Assembly (NCBI GenBank): GCA_964437365.1
Contig: CAYTGM010000025.1
Coordinates: 1-64,000, forward strand
Direction of reading: 5' to 3'
DNA: 64,000 bases
From: CAYTGM01 sp964437365
GTDB lineage: Bacteria; Sumerlaeota; Sumerlaeia; SLMS01
The position numbers and the translations under genes were made by a program. Below, in pieces: positions 16,605 to 25,404 of the stretch (within the stretch, counting starts at the first letter, position 1; each line of letters starts with the position of its first letter). The notes below the pieces were generated by a model that saw only the letters and a program-made list of their open reading frames with translations, did not search any database and was not told the DNA's origin.

Positions 16605-16630
16605 CGAACTGACAGCAGGGAAACGCACCC

Positions 16631-17689
16631 ATGAAACTATTCGGTAAGACCTGGACACGAAGCGAGATAGAAGCACGCGTTGGTCGCATTGAGCAGGTTG
16701 CAGGAATTCGACCCTTCCGGCTTAATGATGGACCTGAAACGAATGTCCGCCAGCTCCAGGTCAGGACCGGGGCGGGTCTTAGCTACTACGTTTCACCGGA
16801 CCGAGGGATGGATATCTCTCTCGCAGAGTTCATGGGTTCGCCTCTCTCCTGGCAGTCACAGAATGGTGATTGTCATCCTTCTTACTTTCGTGATCAGTCG
16901 ATCGAATGGCTTCGAACAGCCGCCGGTGGCCTTCTAATGACCTGCGGGCTTTCCCAGGTTGGGGCTCCCTGCACCGATGAGGGTGAAAACCTGGGCGCTC
17001 ATGGCAAGATACACCATACCCCTGCAGAGCAGGTCATGTACTGTAATCAATGGACCGATGATGAGTTAGAACTCTATGCGTCAGGCGTTCTTCGCGAATC
17101 TCGTATCTTCGGCGAAAATCTTGAGCTGCGTCGTGATATTTTCTCTCGAGCAGGAGAGAATTCTCTGCATATAAGAGACACCGTAAGGAATCTCGGCTTT
17201 AAAGCCGTTCCCTGCATGATTCTCTATCACTTCAATTTTGGATTTCCACTTCTTTCTCCCGAAACTCAGTTCAAGTTTCCGTCGAATGTTGTTGTTCCAA
17301 GAGAGGAAAAGACTCCCCTCGAAGGCTTTGATCAGTGGCAAAACCCTGATCCAGATTACGCCGAACGTGTCTATTACCACTCTGATATACAGTCGGAAAT
17401 GAATGATGACCTGGATCGTCCGATGGCCAGCGCCATCATCCGAAACCCAAACTTTCCAGCAGGAACGGAAAAGGTTGATCTGAGTCTTGAATTGAGCTGG
17501 AGCGTTGATACACTTCCAAAACTAGTACAATGGAAACAGCCCGGTGCTTCGACACACGTTATGGGAATCGAACCTGCCAATTGCTACGTGGCGGGTCGAG
17601 CTTCGGAAAGAGAATCCGGAGAGCTTCAGTACCTTCAACCTGGCGAAGAAACCATGAACGATCTGATCATTTCACTCAGCGTTAACTGA
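16631..17689 (+). CDS. DUF4432 aldose 1-epimerase-like protein
   Basis: Galactose-mutarotase-superfamily protein of the DUF4432 type, 352 residues. Recognisable blocks are DRGMDIS (about 57-63), the WLRTAAGGLLMTCGL segment (about 98-112), AHGKIHHTPAE with two His residues (about 123-133) and NFGFP (about 196-200). These proteins have the beta-sandwich epimerase fold and are common in sugar-acid or ketose loci, but no precise reaction is established. It could supply the anomer needed by the isomerase or kinase. It is the last gene of the rightward sugar operon, and its stop is 14 bp from the convergent LptG-like gene. AGGGA lies about 12 bases before the ATG. Confidence 0.85.
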   Translation: MKLFGKTWTRSEIEARVGRIEQVAGIRPFRLNDGPETNVRQLQVRTGAGLSYYVSPDRGMDISLAEFMGSPLSWQSQNGDCHPSYFRDQSIEWLRTAAGGLLMTCGLSQVGAPCTDEGENLGAHGKIHHTPAEQVMYCNQWTDDELELYASGVLRESRIFGENLELRRDIFSRAGENSLHIRDTVRNLGFKAVPCMILYHFNFGFPLLSPETQFKFPSNVVVPREEKTPLEGFDQWQNPDPDYAERVYYHSDIQSEMNDDLDRPMASAIIRNPNFPAGTEKVDLSLELSWSVDTLPKLVQWKQPGASTHVMGIEPANCYVAGRASERESGELQYLQPGEETMNDLIISLSVN

Positions 17690-17703
17690 TCACTCTAATC
17701 AAA

Positions 17704-18858
17704 TTACATCGCCCGATACTTCGTGATCAGGAAACCACCGAGGACGAGAAAGATCGCATTCGGTACAATCATCACCAGAATGGCGGGTAGGGTTCCACTA
17801 TACGAGAATTGCCTGAAGGTCACCAGTACGATAAAGTAAGCGGCGATCAGAAGGATTCCTCCGCCAAACCCTTTCACCAGACCCAGAGCACCGGGACGAA
17901 GGATATGACCGCACATCAGGAGTGAAAGAACGAGGGTGCCAATGGGCAGCGCAAAATTGAAGTAGAGATAAGTTTTCAGCTGATGGGTTGGTTTGCTCTG
18001 CAACTCAAAAGTCTGTATATATTCCAGGAGCTCTCTAACTCCCATGCGGGAAGGCTTATAGCGCTGGCGAATATAGCGGGAAAGCTCTGCCTCAATCTGG
18101 ATATCCAGATCAGATTCTTTCAGCGAGTCCTCTTCAATATACTCGACAACCTCTCCCTTTTCATTCATGCGACGGAAAACCGCCTTGTTAAAGACCCATT
18201 CACCTTCTATCGCTTCTGATTCATCGGAAGTTATTTCAGCCGTATCAGCAGTATGAAACTGTGCTGATTCTGCATCCAGGCGCCAGTTCGGCTGATTCCA
18301 GTTGTCTCCCATGTCGATGATGACCGGAAGGGTCATCGTCAGTGTTTCTGGCTGGAAGGAACGAATGGTATAGAAACGATTTCCTCTTCCTTTCTGGAAA
18401 ACATCTTTCTCTTTCGTCAATGACTCAATACTGCGTTCCTCAATCTGTACACGCTCTACTTTGGCGGCGTATTGGTCTCCAGGGTTGGCGAGAAACTCGG
18501 TTGCTACGAAACAAATGATGCTGAAGACAACGCCGAGGATGACGATGGGCCGAGCCACACGGACGGGCGATAGTCCCCCCGCAAAATAAGCGAGAAGTTC
18601 ATTCTGCCTCGCCTTTACTGTGTACACCCATAGAATCGAGACTGCCGTTGCAAAGGGGATCGCATATACTATCTGGCGGGGAATGGAGGAGATGTAATAC
18701 ATTAGAATCCAGCCAATCTTGGCTGTATCTCCTGCGAACAGATAACGGGATTTCTCAAGAATGACACTCACAAAATAACCAATGAGAACAAAGGCTAATA
18801 GAGTAATAAATGTCATGAGGTAGCTGCGGATTAAATCTCGGTCGATATAGGGTATCAT
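17704..18858 (-). CDS. LptF/LptG-family LPS export permease
   Basis: Inner-membrane permease of the YjgP/YjgQ family, 384 residues. Together with LptB it extracts lipopolysaccharide from the inner membrane. Membrane helices lie near 12-35, 50-75 and 100-122. A periplasmic beta-jellyroll domain occupies about 130-290, and the C-terminal helices lie at about 300-378. The coupling-helix region with ARQNELLAYFAGGLSP (about 84-99) is typical. The length fits either LptF or LptG; I lean to LptG without certainty. Its start overlaps the stop of the upstream ArnT-like gene by four bases (ATGA), which implies translational coupling and a shared role in the outer-membrane glycolipid pathway. LptB is encoded 28 kb away. 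Confidence 0.9.
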   Translation of the reverse strand: MIPYIDRDLIRSYLMTFITLLAFVLIGYFVSVILEKSRYLFAGDTAKIGWILMYYISSIPRQIVYAIPFATAVSILWVYTVKARQNELLAYFAGGLSPVRVARPIVILGVVFSIICFVATEFLANPGDQYAAKVERVQIEERSIESLTKEKDVFQKGRGNRFYTIRSFQPETLTMTLPVIIDMGDNWNQPNWRLDAESAQFHTADTAEITSDESEAIEGEWVFNKAVFRRMNEKGEVVEYIEEDSLKESDLDIQIEAELSRYIRQRYKPSRMGVRELLEYIQTFELQSKPTHQLKTYLYFNFALPIGTLVLSLLMCGHILRPGALGLVKGFGGGILLIAAYFIVLVTFRQFSYSGTLPAILVMIVPNAIFLVLGGFLITKYRAM

Positions 18859-20570
18859 TCAGAATCTCCGTTTTTGTCTTTCCAATCGTTCGGCCAGTTG
18901 CCAATGACAACCATGGTCAGGGGAGTCCCCGTCTCAAAATGAAAGAAATCTTTCTTGTAGAGCATACGAACCTGTGGATGGATCTCTTTTCCTTCCCACT
19001 TTCGCATATACTCGCTCCAGCGATATGCTGTCGCGATAAATGCGGCTGGCTTGCTTGTGTCATTGAGAGCTTCCATTGCTTTCTCAGGATTACGCCGACT
19101 CATCGTCTCAAGCACACGGTCCGTATAGAACACAAGTGTCGGCTCATCGTATTCTGCCATCATCATCGTTGCATCTGGAGGAACGTTTTCACGGACCCAG
19201 TAACCAACAGGTTTAGATGGACGGACAGCATCAACCTCGCTAATTGAATAGCTGAAAATGGTTACAAGACCAAGAAGCCAACCAGCGAGTAGCGTGATAA
19301 ACGAGGGAATGACCGCACCTTTCATCCAGTACATCGAGCCTATGAATGAACCAAGGGCAATGATTGCGGTCGGCAATGCGAGAGCAATGAACGGAACTCC
19401 TGTCTTCATGATAGACGATCCCAGGGGCAGAACGAAGAAAAGCCCTATCCCCATGATCATCACCAGCGCAGCGACGACACCCCGCCACCATCTCGGCTGA
19501 GGAGATATTCCTCGGTGTCCCTTTTCCCACCATAAACCAATGATTGCGAAGAAGGCCGGCATCAGCGGAGCAATATAATGAGGAAGCTTTGTCTGAACCA
19601 CGGAAAACATGATAAAGCCTGGTACGATCCACGACCAGAGAAACCGCATTGAGCGGGTCTTCAGAAAGCCACGTGACCAACCGATTGCTTCGAAGAGAAA
19701 ACCAATAAAGGGAAACGACACAGCAATAACGATGGGTATATAATAAACGATCGGGCCACCATGACCTTCCATTTGTGTCTGGCTTCTTTCAACCACGTGC
19801 GTGCCGAAGGAAACCTTAAAGAACTCTCCATTGTTATATTGCCAGGCAAGAAGTACCCACGGCATCCCAACAATAAGAAAAACAACAAAGCCCGTGGCCA
19901 GTCGGATCAGGACGTTCGGCGCATTTCCGTGAGGTGAACTTTCTGGAAGAAAGGGATCTTTTTCCGCCGGAGCAGAAATCAGATTCCAACCTTTGTAGGC
20001 CAGAATTCCCATGAAGACTACAGCAGGTCCCGGAGGACCTTTCACCAAACCCATGAGCGCTACCAATGCCCAGAAGAAGATGTGACGTTTCCAATCGAAG
20101 CCTCTTTGCTCCTGCAGCCAGAATAGCAGCATTGAAAGCACCACGAAGAGCGACAGAGTTGAATCGATAATGGAAGCTTTTGACAGGATCAGGAGCAGGG
20201 GAGAGACCGCTGAAATGACCGTGGCAACGATGGCCCCTCGCTTTCGACAACCCACCGCGAGGGCCAGATAGAATATCGCAACGTTTCGAAAGGCGCCCAT
20301 CAGCCCGGAATTGAAGCGGGCCCCGGCATCCGTCATTCCTGAAATTTTCATCGGGAGCGCCATCATCCAGTAGATCAGGATCGGCTTATCATAGCGAATC
20401 TGATCATTGAAGTGGGGGATGATCCAGTCGCCGGTAGAGACCATGTGTCGCGTTGCCACAGCATAACGTGGTTCATCTCGATCCCATAAACCATGGCTGC
20501 CGTTGCCCAGAAGATAGATAAAAAGGCTTAGGAAAAAGATAATGAGGGCTGTTTTGATTTGATTTGCCAC
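18855..20570 (-). CDS. ArnT-like membrane glycosyltransferase (GT83/PMT superfamily)
   Basis: Polytopic GT-C glycosyltransferase of 571 residues that would transfer a sugar from a polyprenyl-phosphate donor to lipid A or another periplasmic acceptor. The N-terminal helix is followed by the first periplasmic loop with DRDEPRYA (D30, D32, E33), holding the catalytic acidic residues of the ArnT/PMT group. About eleven to twelve hydrophobic segments follow, then a soluble C-terminal domain (about 460-571). It is translationally coupled to the LptF/G gene. The sugar cannot be predicted; no arnA, arnB or arnC gene is nearby, so aminoarabinose is not implied. Confidence 0.88.
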   Translation of the reverse strand: MANQIKTALIIFFLSLFIYLLGNGSHGLWDRDEPRYAVATRHMVSTGDWIIPHFNDQIRYDKPILIYWMMALPMKISGMTDAGARFNSGLMGAFRNVAIFYLALAVGCRKRGAIVATVISAVSPLLLILSKASIIDSTLSLFVVLSMLLFWLQEQRGFDWKRHIFFWALVALMGLVKGPPGPAVVFMGILAYKGWNLISAPAEKDPFLPESSPHGNAPNVLIRLATGFVVFLIVGMPWVLLAWQYNNGEFFKVSFGTHVVERSQTQMEGHGGPIVYYIPIVIAVSFPFIGFLFEAIGWSRGFLKTRSMRFLWSWIVPGFIMFSVVQTKLPHYIAPLMPAFFAIIGLWWEKGHRGISPQPRWWRGVVAALVMIMGIGLFFVLPLGSSIMKTGVPFIALALPTAIIALGSFIGSMYWMKGAVIPSFITLLAGWLLGLVTIFSYSISEVDAVRPSKPVGYWVRENVPPDATMMMAEYDEPTLVFYTDRVLETMSRRNPEKAMEALNDTSKPAAFIATAYRWSEYMRKWEGKEIHPQVRMLYKKDFFHFETGTPLTMVVIGNWPNDWKDKNGDSE

Positions 20571-20736
20571 GGTAAAGAGTGCTGTGAAGTCCTTCTGTCA
20601 GTCGGGGTTATGTCGAGCTGCTCTCGTAGTTGACCGATTCGGTCGCCCGACTTCTGATCGGTTTGAGCAGGAACAGGCAGCCTTCATGCTCACGCTCGTT
20701 TCCAAACAGATGTGAACAGGATACCAACAGCCTCAA

Positions 20737-21606
20737 TTGAAAACGAATCAAGCTCCCAATAAACTTAAGCTCCCGAAGCCATTTACCTTCAGACATTTCC
20801 TGCTTTTTCTGATCCCCGCGATCATTGCCATAATCGAGATTCAGTTCTCGGTGCAGAGCTGGAACTTTATCTACTCAACACTTCTGAGAGGTCCACTCGA
20901 ATTCACCACCGGCTACCTTCATACAGCCAACGAGTTTGTGGGCGACCTGGCCATCGCAGCCATGATCATCTTCATCTGGATCTACTATAAGGAGTATCGT
21001 TTCACGCTCGCCCCTTATCTTTTGGCACTTCTCATCGCTTCTACCGTAGTTTCCACTTTGAAAATTACCAGCGGACGCGCCCGTCCACCTCATGGAGTTC
21101 GTCTTGAGGGAGACAAACTGGAGGAAGTTGTCAAATACCTTGAAACCCATGATAACCCTATCCTTAAGCCCGAACCTGGTGACTACTGGATGTGGTTCAG
21201 CAAGGACCGCCCTGGCATTGACTTCATCGATCGCGTGACGAAAGAAGAAGACGAGCGCTCAGACTTAACAGTCGGCGACTTTTCTTCGTTCCCATCGGGT
21301 CACTCCTGCAGCGCCTTTCTTCTGGCCGCTTACCTGACGCTTCTTTTTCCGAAGGCAAAGATTCTCTGGTACGTGCTGGCTGCGATGACGGCGCTGGCTC
21401 GTGTCAGACTCAAACGCCATTACCCGGGAGATATTCTCTTTGGTGGTGCCATCGGCTATATCAGCTTCCACATACTCTTTTCTCAGCAATGGATGTTCAA
21501 GGTTGGCTACTGGGTCGAGGAGAAGGTTTGCAAGCTGACAGGAGAGAAACCCTCGCGCAAACTCCTCGGACAGGAAGTGATCGAGGTCAAGAATCCAGAG
21601 AAGTAA
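20737..21606 (+). CDS. PAP2-family membrane phosphatase
   Basis: Inner-membrane phosphatase or lipid phosphatase of the PAP2 family, 289 residues. The three active-site motifs are visible: KITSGRARP near 108-116, PSGHS near 186-190, and RHYPGD near 224-229 in the last motif. The first motif is followed by a long insert (about 118-175). Five or six hydrophobic segments are present. Substrates of the family include undecaprenyl pyrophosphate, phosphatidate and lipid A phosphates. The divergent ArnT/LptG pair suggests an envelope-lipid role. No ATG fits; the start appears to be TTG 20737, with a weak ACAGGA upstream. Confidence 0.87.
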   Translation: MKTNQAPNKLKLPKPFTFRHFLLFLIPAIIAIIEIQFSVQSWNFIYSTLLRGPLEFTTGYLHTANEFVGDLAIAAMIIFIWIYYKEYRFTLAPYLLALLIASTVVSTLKITSGRARPPHGVRLEGDKLEEVVKYLETHDNPILKPEPGDYWMWFSKDRPGIDFIDRVTKEEDERSDLTVGDFSSFPSGHSCSAFLLAAYLTLLFPKAKILWYVLAAMTALARVRLKRHYPGDILFGGAIGYISFHILFSQQWMFKVGYWVEEKVCKLTGEKPSRKLLGQEVIEVKNPEK

Positions 21607-21682
21607 GCCTGGCTAACGATCAATACCTCCTTGCCCGATCATCCCAGCAACTCTAGCCTCAGCTGTGGTGAGATAAACAGAC

Positions 21683-22381
21683 ATGAATGTTAAAAATTAT
21701 TCAGAACAGCTCGAAATGAACTGGACCCTTGAGCCAGCAGAAGAAGCCATGAAAAAGCTGTTACTGTTGGGAAAAGAACAGGATGGCGACTATCCGATTC
21801 CAAGGGATGGAGGGATCGTGAGCATCCAGCAAGGGTACGATAGAATGCTTGAGGTTGATCTGGAACCAGAGCTTGCCAAAGTAACCTCGTGGTTTGAGAA
21901 GTGTTTATCATTGGATCGTATTAATAAGGAGTTCGTGAACCTCGCTGTCGGACTTGCGCAGGGCAGAAGATTAGAAGCTGAGATGCACAAAGTCATCTTT
22001 ACAGAGATCGAAGACATCTATCTGGACTATGCTCAATGGGAGGTTCCCATGGGAGAGGTTCCGCTGCCCGATCCACCTCAGAATAAGATCTCTGATATAC
22101 ACGAAGAGTATGTCTCACTTTTCGAGACGGAAGGGCTTACCATGTCATGGGAAGGCGAGCCTTCTGATGATCCCTGGAGCGATGCCTTCTATCTATGGTC
22201 TTTGCCTTATTGCTGGACGGGCCTCATGATGACTCATGCTGCTTTGTCTATAGACCGTGATAGACTATTGAGAGGGAATAATACCTTTCAGTTCACTCTG
22301 TATAGCAATGATGAATGCCAAGTGCTCGGTGAAGTTCGGAGGGAAGGCTTTGTTTCGCTCAAGAAGCTCATAGAAAAGTGA
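21683..22381 (+). CDS. Uncharacterised protein, 232 residues
   Basis: I do not recognise this family. It is an acidic, Trp-rich, soluble protein with no signal peptide or membrane helix. The N-terminal half looks helical (segments around 15-30, 55-80 and 85-110), and there is a DP-rich segment near 120-135. The ATG at 21683 is preceded by GGTGAGA about 14 bases upstream. It is followed after 35 bp by a 42-codon ORF. Codon use resembles its neighbours. Confidence 0.6.
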   Translation: MNVKNYSEQLEMNWTLEPAEEAMKKLLLLGKEQDGDYPIPRDGGIVSIQQGYDRMLEVDLEPELAKVTSWFEKCLSLDRINKEFVNLAVGLAQGRRLEAEMHKVIFTEIEDIYLDYAQWEVPMGEVPLPDPPQNKISDIHEEYVSLFETEGLTMSWEGEPSDDPWSDAFYLWSLPYCWTGLMMTHAALSIDRDRLLRGNNTFQFTLYSNDECQVLGEVRREGFVSLKKLIEK

Positions 22382-22416
22382 AGTGCGATTCCAGTACTCG
22401 CTTGAGAAAAAGTACC

Positions 22417-22545
22417 ATGATTAAAGAAAAGAAAAAAGTTTTAGAGGTCTACGGAATGCTTTCTAAGGATGGACAGAAGCCTATTAATATTAGAGATATG
22501 AATAGAGCCATCGCCCGGTACATTAAATCAAAGCATCTCAAGTAG
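22417..22545 (+). CDS. Putative small basic protein, 42 residues
   Basis: A 42-codon ORF starting at ATG 22417 and ending at TAG 22545, just after the 232-residue protein gene in the same orientation. The product is strongly basic at both ends (begins MIKEKKKVLEVYG, ends RYIKSKHLK) and probably helical. A purine-rich GAGAAAAAG stretch precedes the start. No family is recognised. It could be an unnoticed small protein co-transcribed with its neighbour, or chance. Confidence 0.35.
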   Translation: MIKEKKKVLEVYGMLSKDGQKPINIRDMNRAIARYIKSKHLK

Positions 22546-22614
22546 TAAGTGAATTCAAATCCTTAGTTTAATCCACCAGTTTATAGGTTTCTAGATTCAC
22601 TCTCGTAGTAAGAT

Positions 22615-23460
22615 CTACGGTAATTCTAAGCGCCAGACTTTCTTCCTTCGATCTATAGGTGATCTTACGTATCGTACTTCAAGTTGTTCCTCATCAGTCC
22701 TTCCCACGGTATCCCCATCAGGGAAGGCTTCCCCGCGTTTTACAAGGTAAGAAAGAAAATCATAGAGAGTCTCCATGATCTCAGTTGCTTTAATTCCATG
22801 CTCAGTTTCAGGCCCAATAAATAAGTATAAGTCAGGAAGCTGAAATTGTTGCATTCCGAGGCTCAGAAGGCTGAGCCTTCCATCAGACTCTCGAGCCATA
22901 CTGACGCCCGACCAAAGAGTGATTCTTTGAAGAATGTCCTCGTCGGCAGCCACTGATAGATAAAAATCTGTAGAATGCGTCGCACCGGTGTTCCCCCAAT
23001 ATATAGCAATTGCTTCAGAGGCTTTCGCAACAGCAGCAATGAATGAGGTGAACCTTGATAAGCGGATGACCATGTTTGAGTGATCAACTGCCTGCCCTGT
23101 TACAATCAGATGAGCCGAGTGTTTAGGTGGCTTCCAATCGCCTTTAAAACGTGAGAGGCTGAACTCTGCTGCTTCCTCAGCTTCCTCGTTTGGTACCGCC
23201 GCTGGTATGAAAGCGACCATAAAGCATTCTCCCGTGTTCAGAGAAAAAGAAGCTACCTTTTGATCCTTTTCGGAATTGGAGTAATGGTCTATACCTAGTG
23301 TTTCTTCAGGTCTTGAAAACTCTTTGAAAAAATTGAGAACCATCTCCGCCTGAGGTAGCTCATGTTTTTCCAAAAGTATAAATGCCAAGTCCAGACTCGA
23401 ATCACAATCTTTGACCTTGGAATCACGTTTTCCACCAAAAAGTACGCTTAGAATACCCAT
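22615..23460 (-). CDS. DUF4261 domain protein
   Basis: Soluble protein of 281 residues with the DUF4261 layout. An N-terminal half (about 20-130) is followed by AIYWGNTGATHS (around 155-165). The C-terminal domain contains the LSLLSLGMQQFQLPDLYLF block typical of the family, where a Gly-Met-x-x-Phe-x-x-Pro pattern recurs. The function is unknown; related proteins occur singly in many bacteria. It starts MGILSVLFGGKR, without a classical signal peptide. It is convergent with the 42-codon ORF. No partner is suggested by the context. Confidence 0.7.
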   Translation of the reverse strand: MGILSVLFGGKRDSKVKDCDSSLDLAFILLEKHELPQAEMVLNFFKEFSRPEETLGIDHYSNSEKDQKVASFSLNTGECFMVAFIPAAVPNEEAEEAAEFSLSRFKGDWKPPKHSAHLIVTGQAVDHSNMVIRLSRFTSFIAAVAKASEAIAIYWGNTGATHSTDFYLSVAADEDILQRITLWSGVSMARESDGRLSLLSLGMQQFQLPDLYLFIGPETEHGIKATEIMETLYDFLSYLVKRGEAFPDGDTVGRTDEEQLEVRYVRSPIDRRKKVWRLELP

Positions 23461-23647
23461 ATGATATAGTCCTCTACCCTCTCAAACGCACTTGTGTTAC
23501 AAGAATTCTTGAAGGGGATTTGCAGTATGCGAATGTCAGTGTTCTTGCTATTGCATTTACGAGTAACCCAACAGGGTGCAACTCAGAAATTGACAATAAG
23601 CCGAGGATTTTCCGTGGTGCATTAACTATACGGACTTGCTAGGATTG

Positions 23648-24358
23648 TCAGGCAACCACTTCCAACCGTCGATGTACAATACGTTCCCCGGGGACGAAGT
23701 CTGAACTCAGGCCGAGAATTTCGATGCCGATGTTGTCTCCGGCAGAATAGTTCTCCTTCGTGTCTATAAGGATATCCTGAGTAACTTCCTGTCCGATATA
23801 GTAGCTCTGGCTCGGATCATCGCTGGTCGAGCGAATCTCGTTCTTCTTCGCCTTGGCGAAAGCCGTTGCAAGCGGAGGAGAAACATGAATTCGCCACCAG
23901 GTCTCGTTGGAATGATAAGCATGTCGAAACCGGACTCGTAACTGTTGAGGAGCAACCCACTCAATCTGTGGGGGAGTGCTGGGAACATGGATAGCTTCTG
24001 CCTCGGGAGCTTCGTAGAGGATCGCTTGACCTATTACGAGTCTGTGGATGTTGACCTGTTGGAAGGCTCCGTAAAACCGGCGAGGCGGTTGATAAAGAGG
24101 ACTCTCTCGCTGTTGCAGGGATTTTGTACAGTTCTGCCAGGACGTTGCCTGCTCGTAAGTGAGATTCTTGTAAGCAGAAGCGACGCGCTTCATGATCGCT
24201 CTGTAGGTGAGCTGCAGGGGAGTTTGCGGGTCCTCCACCTTGCCGGAGGAGCGAATGAAGGTTCGGCCATCAACTTCGTAGGCGATAGGGTCGTCGGGTC
24301 CTGAACCCAGCTTACCTCGTATATGCGAAATCGTAGGGTGGAATTTAATCAATGCCAT
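23648..24358 (-). CDS. Uncharacterised protein, 236 residues
   Basis: I start at ATG 24358, which has AGGAT ten bases upstream; the frame stays open 41 codons further. The N-terminal half, with segments like HIRGKLGSG and RTFIRSSGKVEDP followed by QLTYRAIMKRVASAYKNLTYEQ, resembles the layout of DUF6266-type proteins of Bacteroidota. These have a Gly-rich KxG start, then Y-(I/V)-R-x-x-P and a helix. The C-terminal half (about 125-236) is beta-rich. The match to DUF6266 is from memory and tentative. The gene ends next to the DUF4261 region and starts beside the structured-repeat region, so it may be accessory. Confidence 0.55.
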   Translation of the reverse strand: MALIKFHPTISHIRGKLGSGPDDPIAYEVDGRTFIRSSGKVEDPQTPLQLTYRAIMKRVASAYKNLTYEQATSWQNCTKSLQQRESPLYQPPRRFYGAFQQVNIHRLVIGQAILYEAPEAEAIHVPSTPPQIEWVAPQQLRVRFRHAYHSNETWWRIHVSPPLATAFAKAKKNEIRSTSDDPSQSYYIGQEVTQDILIDTKENYSAGDNIGIEILGLSSDFVPGERIVHRRLEVVA

Positions 24359-24978
24359 GGGTATAGATATCCTGTTAGAGTGATCTTCAAAAGTCCTGTT
24401 TATTTTCTGCTGACTGTGAGTAGCGACTCTGAACGCCTGAAAGCCTCGAAATAGCACCACTATTCCTTCGTTTTCATCCATCCAGGTCCACCACTCTCGT
24501 TCACCATCTATCTAAGCTTTCCTATTGAAGATCACTCTAAATCGACCCACCGGGTACAGTGCGGGATCGATTGAGAAGTTAGTTTGTGTTTCGACGAGAG
24601 GAGGTAGAGCAGATCCCGTTTCCTGTCAAGTACCTGGAGTCACTTTTACATGAAATTTACATCGGTGGCAAATTCATGAAACGTGGTTGTAACGTGCATC
24701 GGAATGCATGTTCTATGCATGTTCCATGCAGGTTAATAGGAGGATAGAGAAGGATGAAGGAAGATAGGAAAGGATGAGTGCAGAAGGATGAAGAATGAAA
24801 ACATGGCGTGACGTTGGGAGTGTGGATCTCCTGATCCATCGCCTACGACTTCGTTGTCGATTTCCTTATCGGCAATTGCCAGGGTCCATCCGGGGCAATG
24901 AAACAGTGGGTAGAGGGTGAGGCACCCCTTCAAGTCACAGGAGCTGTTCTTTCTCCTGGAGTTGGGGAACGGTTGATT
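24359..24978. other. Gene-free stretch with short direct repeats and purine-rich array
   Basis: No gene is supported. The stretch includes a direct-repeat cluster of ATGCATGTTC units near 24703-24727. It also holds an irregular purine-rich array of GGATGAAG-like units at 24737-24800, which resembles the CTTCATC tandem array at the window's left edge in opposite orientation. A small hairpin CAGGAG...CTCCTG lies near 24938-24960, just before the first large repeat copy. Confidence 0.5.
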
Positions 24979-25079
24979 AACGAACCGTTGCCGCGGTTCT
25001 GTTTGTTTTTATATGCACCCCGGGTAGCCTCCTGCGTCGGCAACCCGGGGCTTGGTAATACAACTGCTGCCGCAGTTGG
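24979..25079. repeat. Three-hairpin REP-like repeat, copy A
   Basis: Left hairpin: GAACCG (24982-24987) / CGGTTC (24994-24999). Central hairpin: CCCCGGGT (25018-25025) / ACCCGGGG (25043-25050). Right hairpin: CAACTGC (25061-25067) / GCAGTTG (25072-25078) with loop TGCC. It has the same architecture as copies B and C but is the most diverged, and it lies outside the transposase-bearing pair. Confidence 0.85.
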
Positions 25080-25211
25080 AGGAGGCCGTTGAGACACAGA
25101 GGTTGTTCGGCAAACTATTAGAGGAAGGGCGCTAAGTTTTGAGCTCGGAGAGTACTCCTCGAATGGTAGGCTCATTGACCGGTTCATCGTGGATGACTCT
25201 AAGGTTCAAGG

Positions 25212-25324
25212 AACGAAAAACCACGGGAGTGGTTTGATTGCCAAGCCCCGGGTTGACGACGTTAGGAGTCTACCCGGGGTGGGGAGAGTCAGATGTCAGA
25301 ACTGCGGAAGCAGTTCGTTTTTTC
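25212..25324. repeat. Three-hairpin REP-like repeat, copy B
   Basis: Left hairpin: AAACCAC (25218-25224) / GTGGTTT (25229-25235), preceded by AACG. Central hairpin: CCCCGGGT (25246-25253) / ACCCGGGG (25272-25279), extendable by GAC/GTC. Right hairpin: GAACTGC (25299-25305) / GCAGTTC (25310-25316), followed by GTTTTTT, so it could also act as a terminator or antiterminator. It lies 80 bp upstream of the transposase start. Confidence 0.88.
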
Positions 25325-25404
25325 TGTTTGTCCTGATAAAGAAGATACTCTTCAATTTAACCGAATAACCTACATTACAATCAAACACGCGAAGGAGAGT
25401 GATC

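Noticed and set aside
20683..20705. Possible further LacI/CcpA-type site between the ArnT-like and PAP2 genes
   Set aside because: Only one half-site (TTGGAAACG on the minus strand) is present; the second half does not match.
24898..25092. Short frames beginning near 24898 and 25854 that share the peptide NEPLPRFCL
   Set aside because: The shared peptide is just the translated left hairpin of the repeat copies, not protein homology.
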